Of a stretch of 7,028 nt of DNA, positions 1 to 5,139 are shown piece after piece. The position numbers and the translations under genes were made by a program. This DNA is from Pseudomonadota bacterium. Its GTDB lineage: Bacteria > Desulfobacterota > Desulfovibrionia > Desulfovibrionales > Desulfovibrionaceae. The notes under the pieces were generated by a model that did no database searches, had not been told where the DNA came from, and worked only from the letters and a program-made list of their open reading frames with translations. Positions within the stretch are counted from its first letter, which is position 1, and each line of letters opens with the position of its first letter. The DNA lies in the NCBI GenBank assembly GCA_023450535.1, contig JAEXGX010000299.1, positions 1 to 7,028 of the forward strand, written 5' to 3'.

Positions 1-179
1 CAGAATACCTGGCGGACGGAGGGGATGGCTATGATATGCTGGCTCATGCCTACAGGCCGCCCTGCGTACCTCTTGGCTTAACGGACTTTATGTTGCAGGA
101 AATAACCAGCGCGGGAGAAATTGCCCCTCGCGTGGACGGTCGCCTGAGCGTCGCACCCGGTGCGGCGCCCCGGAACTGA
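1..179 (+). CDS. 5'-nucleotidase, C-terminal end (partial, 5' end outside window)
   Basis: The reading frame is open from base 3 to the TGA at 177-179 and encodes the last 58 residues of a protein that begins before the window. The segment YLADGGDGYDML near its start carries the GGDGY motif (bases 18-32) of the 5'-nucleotidase C-terminal domain, the part of UshA-like enzymes that binds the nucleotide base. About 25 residues later comes LTDFMLQEITSAGEIAPRVDGRL, matching the family's usual ending, a helix followed by a short strand ending in GR(I/L). Full-length family members are normally exported and hydrolyse nucleotides or UDP-sugars with a two-metal centre, but the catalytic N-terminal domain lies outside this window. 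The kinase gene begins 22 bases after the stop, so the two are probably in one transcript. Family assignment is fairly sure; substrate cannot be told. Confidence 0.8.
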   Translation, partial: EYLADGGDGYDMLAHAYRPPCVPLGLTDFMLQEITSAGEIAPRVDGRLSVAPGAAPRN

Positions 180-192
180 CATGCAGGCGGAC

Positions 193-199
193 GGAGGAG
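193..199 (+). promoter_or_regulatory. Ribosome binding site deciding the histidine kinase start
   Basis: GGAGGAG sits 2-4 bases before the ATG at 202. The two upstream in-frame starts, GTG at 160 and ATG at 181, have no comparable Shine-Dalgarno, and the GTG would overlap the end of the nucleotidase gene. The spacing is shorter than ideal, so the choice is likely rather than certain. Confidence 0.55.
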
Positions 200-201
200 T
201 C

Positions 202-2523
202 ATGCGTTATGCTGCCGAAAGAAACGGGAAAGGAAGGTTCAGCCTGGTCCGCATTATCAGTGTAGGCCTTGTGCTCATGCTCATGCTTTTTGCCGGTGTG
301 CTTACCATCAGCCTGCATAGCTTGAGTACTGTAAGCAGCAATGTCGAGAATCTTGCTTATAATTCATTGCCCGCTATTTCTTCCGGATCAGAAGTAGCCA
401 CACATATCGGCCGTCTCATGGAGCAGGCGAGCCGCCTCGCCAAGGCGGATACGCGCGCGGAAATTAATATTATTGCCAGAGAAATTGCGGAACAGTTCCG
501 CCACATCCGTACCAGCGCCGATGCCGAACTTGAGCGGCAGGACTGGCTCTTTCGCTTGAAAATGCTGGAAGATGCCCTGGATGAATTGCGCAGTATGGGA
601 GAAAAGCGGATGGAGGCGTTGAAGCAGCTTGAGGCGGCAAGGGGCAGGCTGGATGCCCTGGCCCACAGAGCAACCCTCCTGGCGGAGGGGGGGCTCAGTA
701 AGGCCGTAGCCGGGCAAGCACCGCTGTTCAATGACTGGATGGATGCGTTCTGGAAATTGAGTTTATTGTCCGGAACCATGTACAATCAGCATGACATGCG
801 CTCTTTCAGCATGTTGGAAAACAAGCTGCGAACCCGTTATGCGGCGTGGATTTCATTGGACTTGCCGCGCGAAGCGACCGACGCCTTTGCCCGCTTTGAA
901 GCGGAGACGCAGGCAGAATTGTTTGGCGACAAGGGCTTGCTGGAATCCTTGCGCGCCGTGGCCACACTGGACGGCTTAAGCACCGGCAAGAGCAATTTCG
1001 CCCGGGCTCTCGTGAACGAAGTCAATATGGCCAAGCTCAATTCGTTCAGACAGACGCTGCATGAAGCGCGGGATGAGGCCGATACTCTGCTGCAGGATAT
1101 CCAGTACAGCATTTCAGCCATTACCGCCCTGGCCCTTGGGGCCATATTGCTTGGATTTGCAGGCATTGTTTTTACCCGCCGCCGCCTGCTTGGCCGTCTG
1201 ACCCGGCTGAATCGGGCTGTGCTGCGCCGTGTAGACGGGGATACAGCGCCTCTGGATGAAAGCGGAGAGGATGAAATTGCGGAAATCGCCCGCTCCGTCA
1301 ACCACTTTGCCGGAGCGCTGGAAGAGGTTACGCGCGAGGCTCAGGCTGCCAACAAGGCCAAGGGCCAGTTCCTTGCCAACATGAGCCATGAAATTCGTAC
1401 GCCCATGAACGCCGTGATTGGTTTTTCCCACCTGCTTACTCAGACCCGGCTGGACAAACGTCAGGCCGACTACATGAAAAAACTGAATGCCGCCGCGCAT
1501 TCCTTGCTCGGGATCATCAACGATATTCTTGATTTCTCCAAAATTGACGCCGGGCGTATGTCCATAGAGCAGGTGGAGTTTTCCCTGCGCGAGGTGGTAC
1601 AAAGTTCCTTGACCCTCATTTCAGCCAAAGCCGACAAAAAGAGGCTGGAACTGGGGATGGACATCGCTTCCGATGTGCCGGATATGGTGGTGGGTGATCC
1701 CTTGCGGCTCGGTCAGATACTCAACAATCTGTGCGGCAATGCGGAAAAATTCACCGAAAAGGGCAGGATACGGGTCAGTGTGCACAAGGAAGAGGAGTTT
1801 AATGATCAGCTTCGTCTGTTCTTTGAAGTGAGCGATACGGGCATAGGTCTTACTCAGGAGCAGTGCGGCCGCCTGTTTCACGCGTTTTCCCAGGGGGATA
1901 GCTCGACCACAAGGAAGTTCGGCGGCACGGGGCTGGGGTTGGCCATATGCAAGATGCTGGTCGGACTTATGGGGGGTGATATCGGCGTCCGGAGTGAATA
2001 CGGCAAAGGGAGCGTTTTTTATTTTTCCATTCTGCTCAACCGGGCGGAAGAACATGATAGCTCCTTGCCTTGTGGCCCGGGTGCGGAACTGGGGGCGGAT
2101 GAACTGGCAGAGCTGGGCGAGGCAAACCTGGATTTGCGGGGTCTGCCCGTGTTGCTGGCAGAGGACAGTCCCATCAACCGGGAAATAGCAGTTGAGCTGC
2201 TCAGCCATTTGGGGCTTCAGGTAGACGAAGTGTCCAACGGCCTGGAAGCTCTGAAAATGGCGGGGCAAAAGGATTACAGCCTTATTTTCATGGATGTGCA
2301 GATGCCGGAAATGGACGGCCTTGCGGCAACGGCCAATATCCGTGCCCTGCCCGACGGCAGAGGCCTCAAGCCTATTATTCTGGCCATGACCGCCCATGCC
2401 CGTTTCGATGACCGGGAAAAAAGCCTTGCCGCCGGAATGGATGATCATCTGGTCAAACCGATCAACCCGGAAGAGCTGGAGGCGAAAATCCGCTTCTGGC
2501 TTGCCAGCCGCCAGCGTAAATAA
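202..2523 (+). CDS. Membrane-bound hybrid sensor histidine kinase with C-terminal receiver
   Basis: The 773-residue protein runs: membrane helix at about 18-38; a mainly helical periplasmic region at about 39-303; second membrane helix at about 304-325; HAMP-like linker ending in DEIAEIARSVNHF; HisKA domain with phospho-acceptor His396 in MSHEIRTPMNA; HATPase domain to about 613; then a receiver at about 650-768. ATP-binding motifs are intact: Asn513 in NLCGNAEKFT, Asp545 in DTGIG, and GGTGLGLA from 574. The receiver keeps the acidic pair 654-655, phospho-acceptor Asp698, Thr730 and Lys752-Pro. There is no PAS domain and no C-terminal Hpt domain, so phosphate must leave through a separate Hpt protein or end at the receiver. 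The long helical periplasmic sensor followed by HAMP resembles TorS-type kinases in layout, but the ligand is unknown. It lies 22 bases downstream of the nucleotidase gene. No separate response regulator gene is in the window. The start at 202 is chosen for its ribosome site; GTG 160 and ATG 181 are alternatives. Confidence 0.95.
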   Translation: MRYAAERNGKGRFSLVRIISVGLVLMLMLFAGVLTISLHSLSTVSSNVENLAYNSLPAISSGSEVATHIGRLMEQASRLAKADTRAEINIIAREIAEQFRHIRTSADAELERQDWLFRLKMLEDALDELRSMGEKRMEALKQLEAARGRLDALAHRATLLAEGGLSKAVAGQAPLFNDWMDAFWKLSLLSGTMYNQHDMRSFSMLENKLRTRYAAWISLDLPREATDAFARFEAETQAELFGDKGLLESLRAVATLDGLSTGKSNFARALVNEVNMAKLNSFRQTLHEARDEADTLLQDIQYSISAITALALGAILLGFAGIVFTRRRLLGRLTRLNRAVLRRVDGDTAPLDESGEDEIAEIARSVNHFAGALEEVTREAQAANKAKGQFLANMSHEIRTPMNAVIGFSHLLTQTRLDKRQADYMKKLNAAAHSLLGIINDILDFSKIDAGRMSIEQVEFSLREVVQSSLTLISAKADKKRLELGMDIASDVPDMVVGDPLRLGQILNNLCGNAEKFTEKGRIRVSVHKEEEFNDQLRLFFEVSDTGIGLTQEQCGRLFHAFSQGDSSTTRKFGGTGLGLAICKMLVGLMGGDIGVRSEYGKGSVFYFSILLNRAEEHDSSLPCGPGAELGADELAELGEANLDLRGLPVLLAEDSPINREIAVELLSHLGLQVDEVSNGLEALKMAGQKDYSLIFMDVQMPEMDGLAATANIRALPDGRGLKPIILAMTAHARFDDREKSLAAGMDDHLVKPINPEELEAKIRFWLASRQRK

Positions 2524-2542
2524 TCCTTTTCAGGTTGGATTA
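2521..2542. repeat. Small inverted repeat holding both convergent stop codons
   Basis: TAATCC (2521-2526) and GGATTA (2537-2542) are perfect reverse complements around a 10-base loop. Each arm contains the TAA stop of one of the two convergent genes. The stem is short, AT-rich and not followed by a T-tract on either strand, so it is at best a weak bidirectional terminator and may be chance. No better terminator was seen between the two genes. Confidence 0.3.
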
Positions 2543-3244
2543 AAACTTCCGCAGCATTCGTTCCAGCTTCCGGTGGCCGGGGCAGACGCGTTCAAGCAGG
2601 GCATGGAACGCGGCGCTGTGATCCATGCGCCGCATGTGGCACAGCTCATGCAAAATGACATAGTCGGCCAGAGCCGGGGGAAGGGTCATAAGCCGCAGGG
2701 ATAGTGTTATGCGGCAAAACACCGTGCCTCCGTGTTGACGGCGCGCGCAACTGCCCCAGCGGCTTTTGAGTTCGCGTACGACGATATCCGGCAGAGGCAT
2801 TCCGTCTTCCAGCGTATGGCAGACAAAAGGATGCAGTTCTTCCAGGCGTTGGAGCAGAGCCTTTTTCCACTCCTGGCGCCGTGCTCCGTCAGGGAGAGGG
2901 GCAGGTGCCGGGCGGGCGGAGATTTCCGTTTTTTTGCGTTCGATCCAACCCCGTTTTTTGCAGGCGAAATCCAGCGCCTCAGCGTCCGATAAAAAACGGG
3001 GCGCACGCAGGATCACTTCGCCATTGGCCCGCACTTTCAGGCGCAGGGTGGAAAAGCCGTCTTTCTCCAGGGTCAGGGATAGAGCGGGCAGCTCAGCTTC
3101 AGCGGGAAGCTCGATGCGGTAAACGAGTTTACTCTTGCAGCGGGGCTTGGGGGGCGAGGTTTTGCGGCGCGCTTTTTTCGGAACAGCAAACATGTCCGCA
3201 AGTTTTCGCATGATTTCGCCGGAACGGTTCACTCTGCAAGCCAT
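2540..3244 (-). CDS. YgjP/DUF45-family zinc metallopeptidase
   Basis: The C-terminal half has the family hallmarks: KSRWGSC at residues 160-166, and HELCH at 199-203 followed by His209-Ser. This gives two metal ligands (His199, His203), the catalytic Glu200 and the likely third ligand His209. The family (M48-related, YgjP-like) is found across bacteria and is often called a predicted metal-dependent hydrolase; its substrate is generally not established. No signal peptide or membrane segment is visible, so it is probably cytoplasmic. The first 35 or so residues are basic and look unstructured. The start is uncertain. ATG 3244 overlaps the upstream gene by 16 bases; a GTG at 3232 would make a 4-base stop/start overlap; ATG 3211 lies just after the upstream stop. 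None has a strong Shine-Dalgarno, so translational coupling is likely. It is the last gene of a three-gene minus-strand cluster. Confidence 0.88.
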   Translation of the reverse strand: MACRVNRSGEIMRKLADMFAVPKKARRKTSPPKPRCKSKLVYRIELPAEAELPALSLTLEKDGFSTLRLKVRANGEVILRAPRFLSDAEALDFACKKRGWIERKKTEISARPAPAPLPDGARRQEWKKALLQRLEELHPFVCHTLEDGMPLPDIVVRELKSRWGSCARRQHGGTVFCRITLSLRLMTLPPALADYVILHELCHMRRMDHSAAFHALLERVCPGHRKLERMLRKF

Positions 3245-4230
3245 GCGCGAGAGGTGGGGAACCAGAGCAGAACACAGGCCGCAAGGGCCAGAAGTGCGCG
3301 ACTCAGGGCGAAAACGGCGTCAGACAGAGGCAAATCAAGCGGAAGCCAGGCAAGCCCCGCAATAGGGCCGGTCACGCAGAGTACGGTAAAAATCACCCGC
3401 ATACTCCTCAGTCCGCGGCGGAACAATAACCAGGACGAAGCGGCGAGAAGGAAGAAATCCAGAGGGTGTCCGAATGTTCCGCCGGGAGTTCCCGAACCGT
3501 CCGCATACGGGGAAAGAGGGGATGTGAACAAGCCCAACAGTGCCAGGGTCCAGGCCAGAGCGAAAAAGACGAGCATGCTTCGTGGCGGAGTCGCATGACG
3601 TATGACCGGAGGCAACAGAAAGGCCGCGATGCTCCAGGAGATCCAGAGCAAAAGGCAACAGACAAGAGCCTGAATCCGGGACAGCAAGATGGGTACGTAT
3701 ACAGGGTGAAAGGTGGGCAGAAAAAGCTGAAACATCCATGCGGAAAAAAAGAAAAGTACGACGAACAACGCATAACTGAGCAATGCGGCGCGGGAGCTTT
3801 CACGCAGAAGGGCGGATGGCGCGACGGCGTGTCCCTCCTGTGGAAGCAGGGGGGTAAAGCCTGCGAGCAGGGCAGGAGGGAACAAACAACCCAGGCTCAC
3901 ATGGAGGGCGAAGAGCAGCCAGGCGGAAGACGCTTCATAGCTTGCGCGTTCAAGCTGGAGAAAATCTGCGCAACACAGGGTCAGCCATACACAGGCACCC
4001 AGAGCGAGCGGCAGAACAGCCAGGGCGGCAAGAGCACGAAAGACGCCTTCCCCGTGAGGGGAAGACGGCTGTACGGGCAAAGACAGCGCAGGATGCGCCC
4101 CCAGAAAGGAGAGGATGTCCGCGTCGGGTGAACGTTCTACTCTGATCGAAGCGGCTTCGGGGTCATTTTCACCGGAGCGATCTGCCCTTGCGCTATGCGT
4201 GCTTTCGGGAAGCTCTGAGAGAGAGGCCAT
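3229..4230 (-). CDS. Hypothetical polytopic inner-membrane protein
   Basis: I do not recognise this 333-residue protein. The first 60 or so residues are hydrophilic and rich in Glu, Asp, Arg and Ser, with no signal peptide. The rest is strongly hydrophobic, with about eight candidate membrane helices at roughly 64-86, 102-125, 149-171, 180-207, 219-236, 256-270, 277-297 and 304-324. The loop between helices five and six (about 237-255) is rich in Gly, Pro and Ser. There are Cys-Cys pairs at 86-87 and 191-192 but no metal-site or transporter motif I can name. ATG 4230 is chosen because it follows the CBS gene stop by 4 bases; an in-frame ATG at 4263 would overlap that gene. No clear Shine-Dalgarno is present, so coupled translation is likely. 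A transporter or a membrane sensor regulated by the CBS protein are both possible, but nothing in the sequence proves either. Confidence 0.72.
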   Translation of the reverse strand: MASLSELPESTHSARADRSGENDPEAASIRVERSPDADILSFLGAHPALSLPVQPSSPHGEGVFRALAALAVLPLALGACVWLTLCCADFLQLERASYEASSAWLLFALHVSLGCLFPPALLAGFTPLLPQEGHAVAPSALLRESSRAALLSYALFVVLFFFSAWMFQLFLPTFHPVYVPILLSRIQALVCCLLLWISWSIAAFLLPPVIRHATPPRSMLVFFALAWTLALLGLFTSPLSPYADGSGTPGGTFGHPLDFFLLAASSWLLFRRGLRSMRVIFTVLCVTGPIAGLAWLPLDLPLSDAVFALSRALLALAACVLLWFPTSRAWLAE

Positions 4231-4234
4231 GACA

Positions 4235-4687
4235 TCAGGCATGCGCCAAGGTGCGCAGCACATCCTCCTTGCCTACTATGCCGATAAGCTTGCCGTCTTC
4301 TACCACGGGCAGAGTATAGTATTTGTTCTCTGCCATCAACGAGGCGATCTCCTCAATACCTGTTTCAGGCGAGACTGTGCGGATGTCGGTACTCATGGCT
4401 TGCTCCACCGTGGTGGCGGCCATGCGGCTGACCTCTTCCTCGAATTTTTTGGGTGAGGAGAGCGGAATAAGGGCATCAAGGATAACGAAATAGGAGGGCA
4501 TACGCAGCTGCTTGTGTTGGGCGACAAGATCACTCTGGCAGATGACGCCGCGCAGAGTTCCGTCCTGTTCTACTACAGGAAGGCCGTTAAAGTGGTGCTC
4601 CAGCATGAGACGGGCTGCTTCGGTTACTTTTGTGCCGATAGTGACGGAGAGGGGGGAAGGGGTCATGATGTCGCGGGCGGTAAGCAT
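4235..4687 (-). CDS. Two-CBS-domain protein (tandem CBS pair only)
   Basis: The 150-residue protein is one Bateman module. CBS1 spans about residues 1-60 (MLTARDIMTPSPLSV, then FNGLPVVEQDGTLRGVI) and CBS2 about 93-148 (VEQAMSTDIRTVSPE, then YYTLPVVEDGKLIGIVG). The two are joined by a longer linker containing IPLSSPKKFEEEV. CBS pairs commonly bind adenine nucleotides and act as regulators, but many single-module proteins have unknown partners. In the usual GhhT/SxxD ribose-phosphate motif, the first site reads GVICQSD (47-53) and the second GIVGKED (136-142). Both aspartates are kept, but the Thr/Ser is Cys50 in one and Gly139 in the other. The start at 4687 is supported by AAGGAG five bases upstream and by a promoter covering the alternative ATG at 4714. 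It is the first gene of the cluster, 4 bases before the membrane protein gene. Confidence 0.95.
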   Translation of the reverse strand: MLTARDIMTPSPLSVTIGTKVTEAARLMLEHHFNGLPVVEQDGTLRGVICQSDLVAQHKQLRMPSYFVILDALIPLSSPKKFEEEVSRMAATTVEQAMSTDIRTVSPETGIEEIASLMAENKYYTLPVVEDGKLIGIVGKEDVLRTLAHA

Positions 4688-4692
4688 ACGGT

Positions 4693-4698
4693 CTCCTT
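4693..4698 (-). promoter_or_regulatory. Strong ribosome binding site of the CBS gene
   Basis: On the minus strand AAGGAG lies five bases before the ATG at 4687. It decides the start against the longer frame from ATG 4714, which has no Shine-Dalgarno and would add nine residues before MLTARDIM, the usual beginning of a CBS domain. Confidence 0.85.
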
Positions 4699-4712
4699 TT
4701 GCTTTCGTTTCC

Positions 4713-4740
4713 ATAGTAACGCCGGGAGGGCCGGAGTCAA
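4713..4740 (-). promoter_or_regulatory. Sigma-70-like promoter of the CBS-membrane protein-YgjP cluster
   Basis: On the minus strand TTGACT (4740-4735, five of six to the -35 consensus) is followed after 16 bases by TACTAT (4718-4713, four of six to the -10 consensus). Transcription would begin near 4706, giving a leader of about 20 bases before ATG 4687 with its Shine-Dalgarno intact. The match is good but not tested. Confidence 0.5.
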
Positions 4741-4760
4741 GCGCACAAGGGGCAGTGCAC

Positions 4761-4799
4761 GGGGCGGCCCCGGTTTTTCGTCAGCCGCCCCTGGGGCGG
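4761..4799. repeat. Three-arm GC inverted repeat with two competing hairpins
   Basis: GGGGCGGC (4761-4768) is the exact reverse complement of GCCGCCCC (4784-4791), with a 15-base loop containing a run of five T. The right arm can instead pair with GGGGCGG (4793-4799) across a single base at 4792, which as RNA would need the innermost pairs opened. The same middle arm thus serves two alternative stems. It lies upstream of the predicted CBS promoter and of the groES promoters, so its role is unclear. Confidence 0.6.
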
Positions 4800-4871
4800 A
4801 GGAGGCGGTACGAGTTTCGCGGTTTTGTCGAATCTGAGGCTGCGTCTTGTTTGAATTACTTCATTTGCCTG

Positions 4872-4895
4872 AAAAAGTTATTGTTATAACTTTTT
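4872..4895. promoter_or_regulatory. Perfect palindrome, candidate operator upstream of groES
   Basis: AAAAAGTTAT (4872-4881) and ATAACTTTTT (4886-4895) are exact reverse complements around the spacer TGTT. The spacer and inner bases form the -35 box of the predicted groES promoter, so a bound protein would be expected to block or modulate it. The GTTAT-N4-ATAAC core has the 5-4-5 geometry of CRP/FNR-family sites but not their known sequences, and it is unlike the CIRCE element. The binding protein is unknown. Confidence 0.5.
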
Positions 4896-4909
4896 GAAAA
4901 AATTATAAA
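4881..4909 (+). promoter_or_regulatory. Sigma-70-like promoter of groESL
   Basis: TTGTTA (4881-4886) and TATAAA (4904-4909) are 17 bases apart, the ideal spacing, and each box is close to consensus. Transcription would start near 4916 and give a leader of about 220 bases before the groES ATG. The surrounding AT-rich sequence offers other TATA-like boxes, such as one at 4921-4926, so the exact choice is uncertain. Confidence 0.5.
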
Positions 4910-4931
4910 AATAGTGTCGCTATAAAATTTT

Positions 4932-4957
4932 TTTGAAAAAAAATGTTCTCCCCTCTT
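4932..4957 (+). promoter_or_regulatory. Sigma-32-like (heat-shock) promoter of groESL
   Basis: TTTGAA (4932-4937) and CCCCTCTT (4950-4957) are 12 bases apart. The enterobacterial RpoH consensus is CTTGAA and CCCCATNT with about 13-14 bases between, so the -35 box matches five of six, the -10 box keeps the CCCC block, and the spacing is one base short. A heat-shock promoter is expected before a chaperonin operon. The match is partial and may be fortuitous in this A/T-tract setting. Confidence 0.4.
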
Positions 4958-5048
4958 CCCAAGCGGAAAACCGAACTTATTTCTTTTCGTGCCGTAAATG
5001 ATGCCCCAGCATAAGATGCTTTGCGGGCGCTTCTCCGGTCGCTGCGTC

Positions 5049-5069
5049 CCGGCCGGGGCGCGAGGCCGG
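5049..5069 (+). repeat. GC-rich hairpin in the groES leader
   Basis: CCGGCC (5049-5054) and GGCCGG (5064-5069) are perfect reverse complements around a nine-base loop. With the next hairpin it would make a stable structured block ahead of the groES start. It is not followed by a T-tract, so it is not a typical terminator. Confidence 0.5.
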
Positions 5070-5077
5070 ATGTGGCC

Positions 5078-5091
5078 GCGGGAATTCCCGC
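5078..5091 (+). repeat. 14-base GC palindrome in the groES leader
   Basis: GCGGGAATTCCCGC is a perfect palindrome that in RNA folds as a five-pair stem, GCGGG with CCCGC, and an AATT loop. It lies about 50 bases before the groES ATG and 22 bases before the hairpin that overlaps the ribosome site. Confidence 0.5.
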
Positions 5092-5109
5092 TTACCGGCT
5101 GATAACGTA

Positions 5110-5128
5110 TTTCCAAAATTTTTGGGAG
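5110..5128 (+). promoter_or_regulatory. Candidate RNA-thermometer hairpin masking the groES ribosome site
   Basis: Bases 5110-5117 (UUUCCAAA as RNA) can pair with 5121-5128 (UUUGGGAG) around the loop AUU at 5118-5120. The pairs are U-G, U-A, U-G, C-G, C-G, A-U, A-U, A-U from the base of the stem to the loop. Most of the Shine-Dalgarno GGGAGGA (5124-5130) is held in a stem made mainly of weak A-U and G-U pairs. This is the design of four-U-type thermometers, known before groES in enterobacteria. The fold is my reading; its stability was not computed. Confidence 0.4.
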
Positions 5129-5130
5129 GA
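5124..5130 (+). promoter_or_regulatory. groES: Ribosome binding site of groES
   Basis: GGGAGGA ends nine bases before the ATG at 5140. It excludes an upstream in-frame TTG at 5122, which lies inside it, and supports the start giving MSFKPLNDRVLV, the conserved GroES beginning. Confidence 0.85.
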
Positions 5131-5139
5131 TATGTGGTT

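Larger units (their letters stand above)
4688..5139. other. Divergent intergenic control region between the CBS cluster and groESL
   Basis: This 452-base gap has no convincing gene. From the CBS side it holds the cluster promoter (4713-4740), a GC-rich set of mutually complementary repeats (4761-4799), a sharply AT-rich block with many A- and T-tracts (about 4850-4945), and a GC-rich leader with several hairpins (about 5008-5139). A minus-strand open frame at 4856-5116 begins near the groES ribosome site and has no recognisable domain; it is taken as spurious. The usual CIRCE halves TTAGCACTC and GAGTGCTAA were not found by eye, and no tRNA was seen. Confidence 0.8.

Noticed and set aside
160..201. 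The longer kinase starting at GTG 160
   Set aside because: It would overlap the nucleotidase gene and has no good ribosome site; ATG 202 has GGAGGAG just upstream.
1621..2448. A 275-codon minus-strand frame opposite the kinase and receiver domains
   Set aside because: The plus strand encodes unmistakable HATPase and receiver motifs in the same place; the antisense product has no recognisable family.
3466..4131. A 221-codon plus-strand frame opposite the membrane protein gene
   Set aside because: Its product is very rich in Gly, Gln, Arg and Lys, as expected from the complement of a hydrophobic protein. The minus strand has the better gene, with operon spacing.
4688..4714. The longer CBS protein starting at ATG 4714
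   Set aside because: This ATG lies within the predicted -10 box and lacks a Shine-Dalgarno, whereas ATG 4687 has AAGGAG at five bases and gives a normal CBS beginning.
4985..5100. A tRNA or other stable RNA gene in the GC-rich leader
   Set aside because: The stems do not form a cloverleaf, and no T-loop GTTCGA-type sequence or CCA-proximal acceptor stem was found.
4856..5116. An 86-codon minus-strand frame in the groESL control region
   Set aside because: It covers the predicted groES promoters and leader, shows no domain, and its C-terminal part is translated from A/T tracts.
4688..5139. A CIRCE (HrcA) operator upstream of groES
   Set aside because: Neither TTAGCACTC nor GAGTGCTAA, nor a close variant with nine-base spacing, was seen on reading the region.
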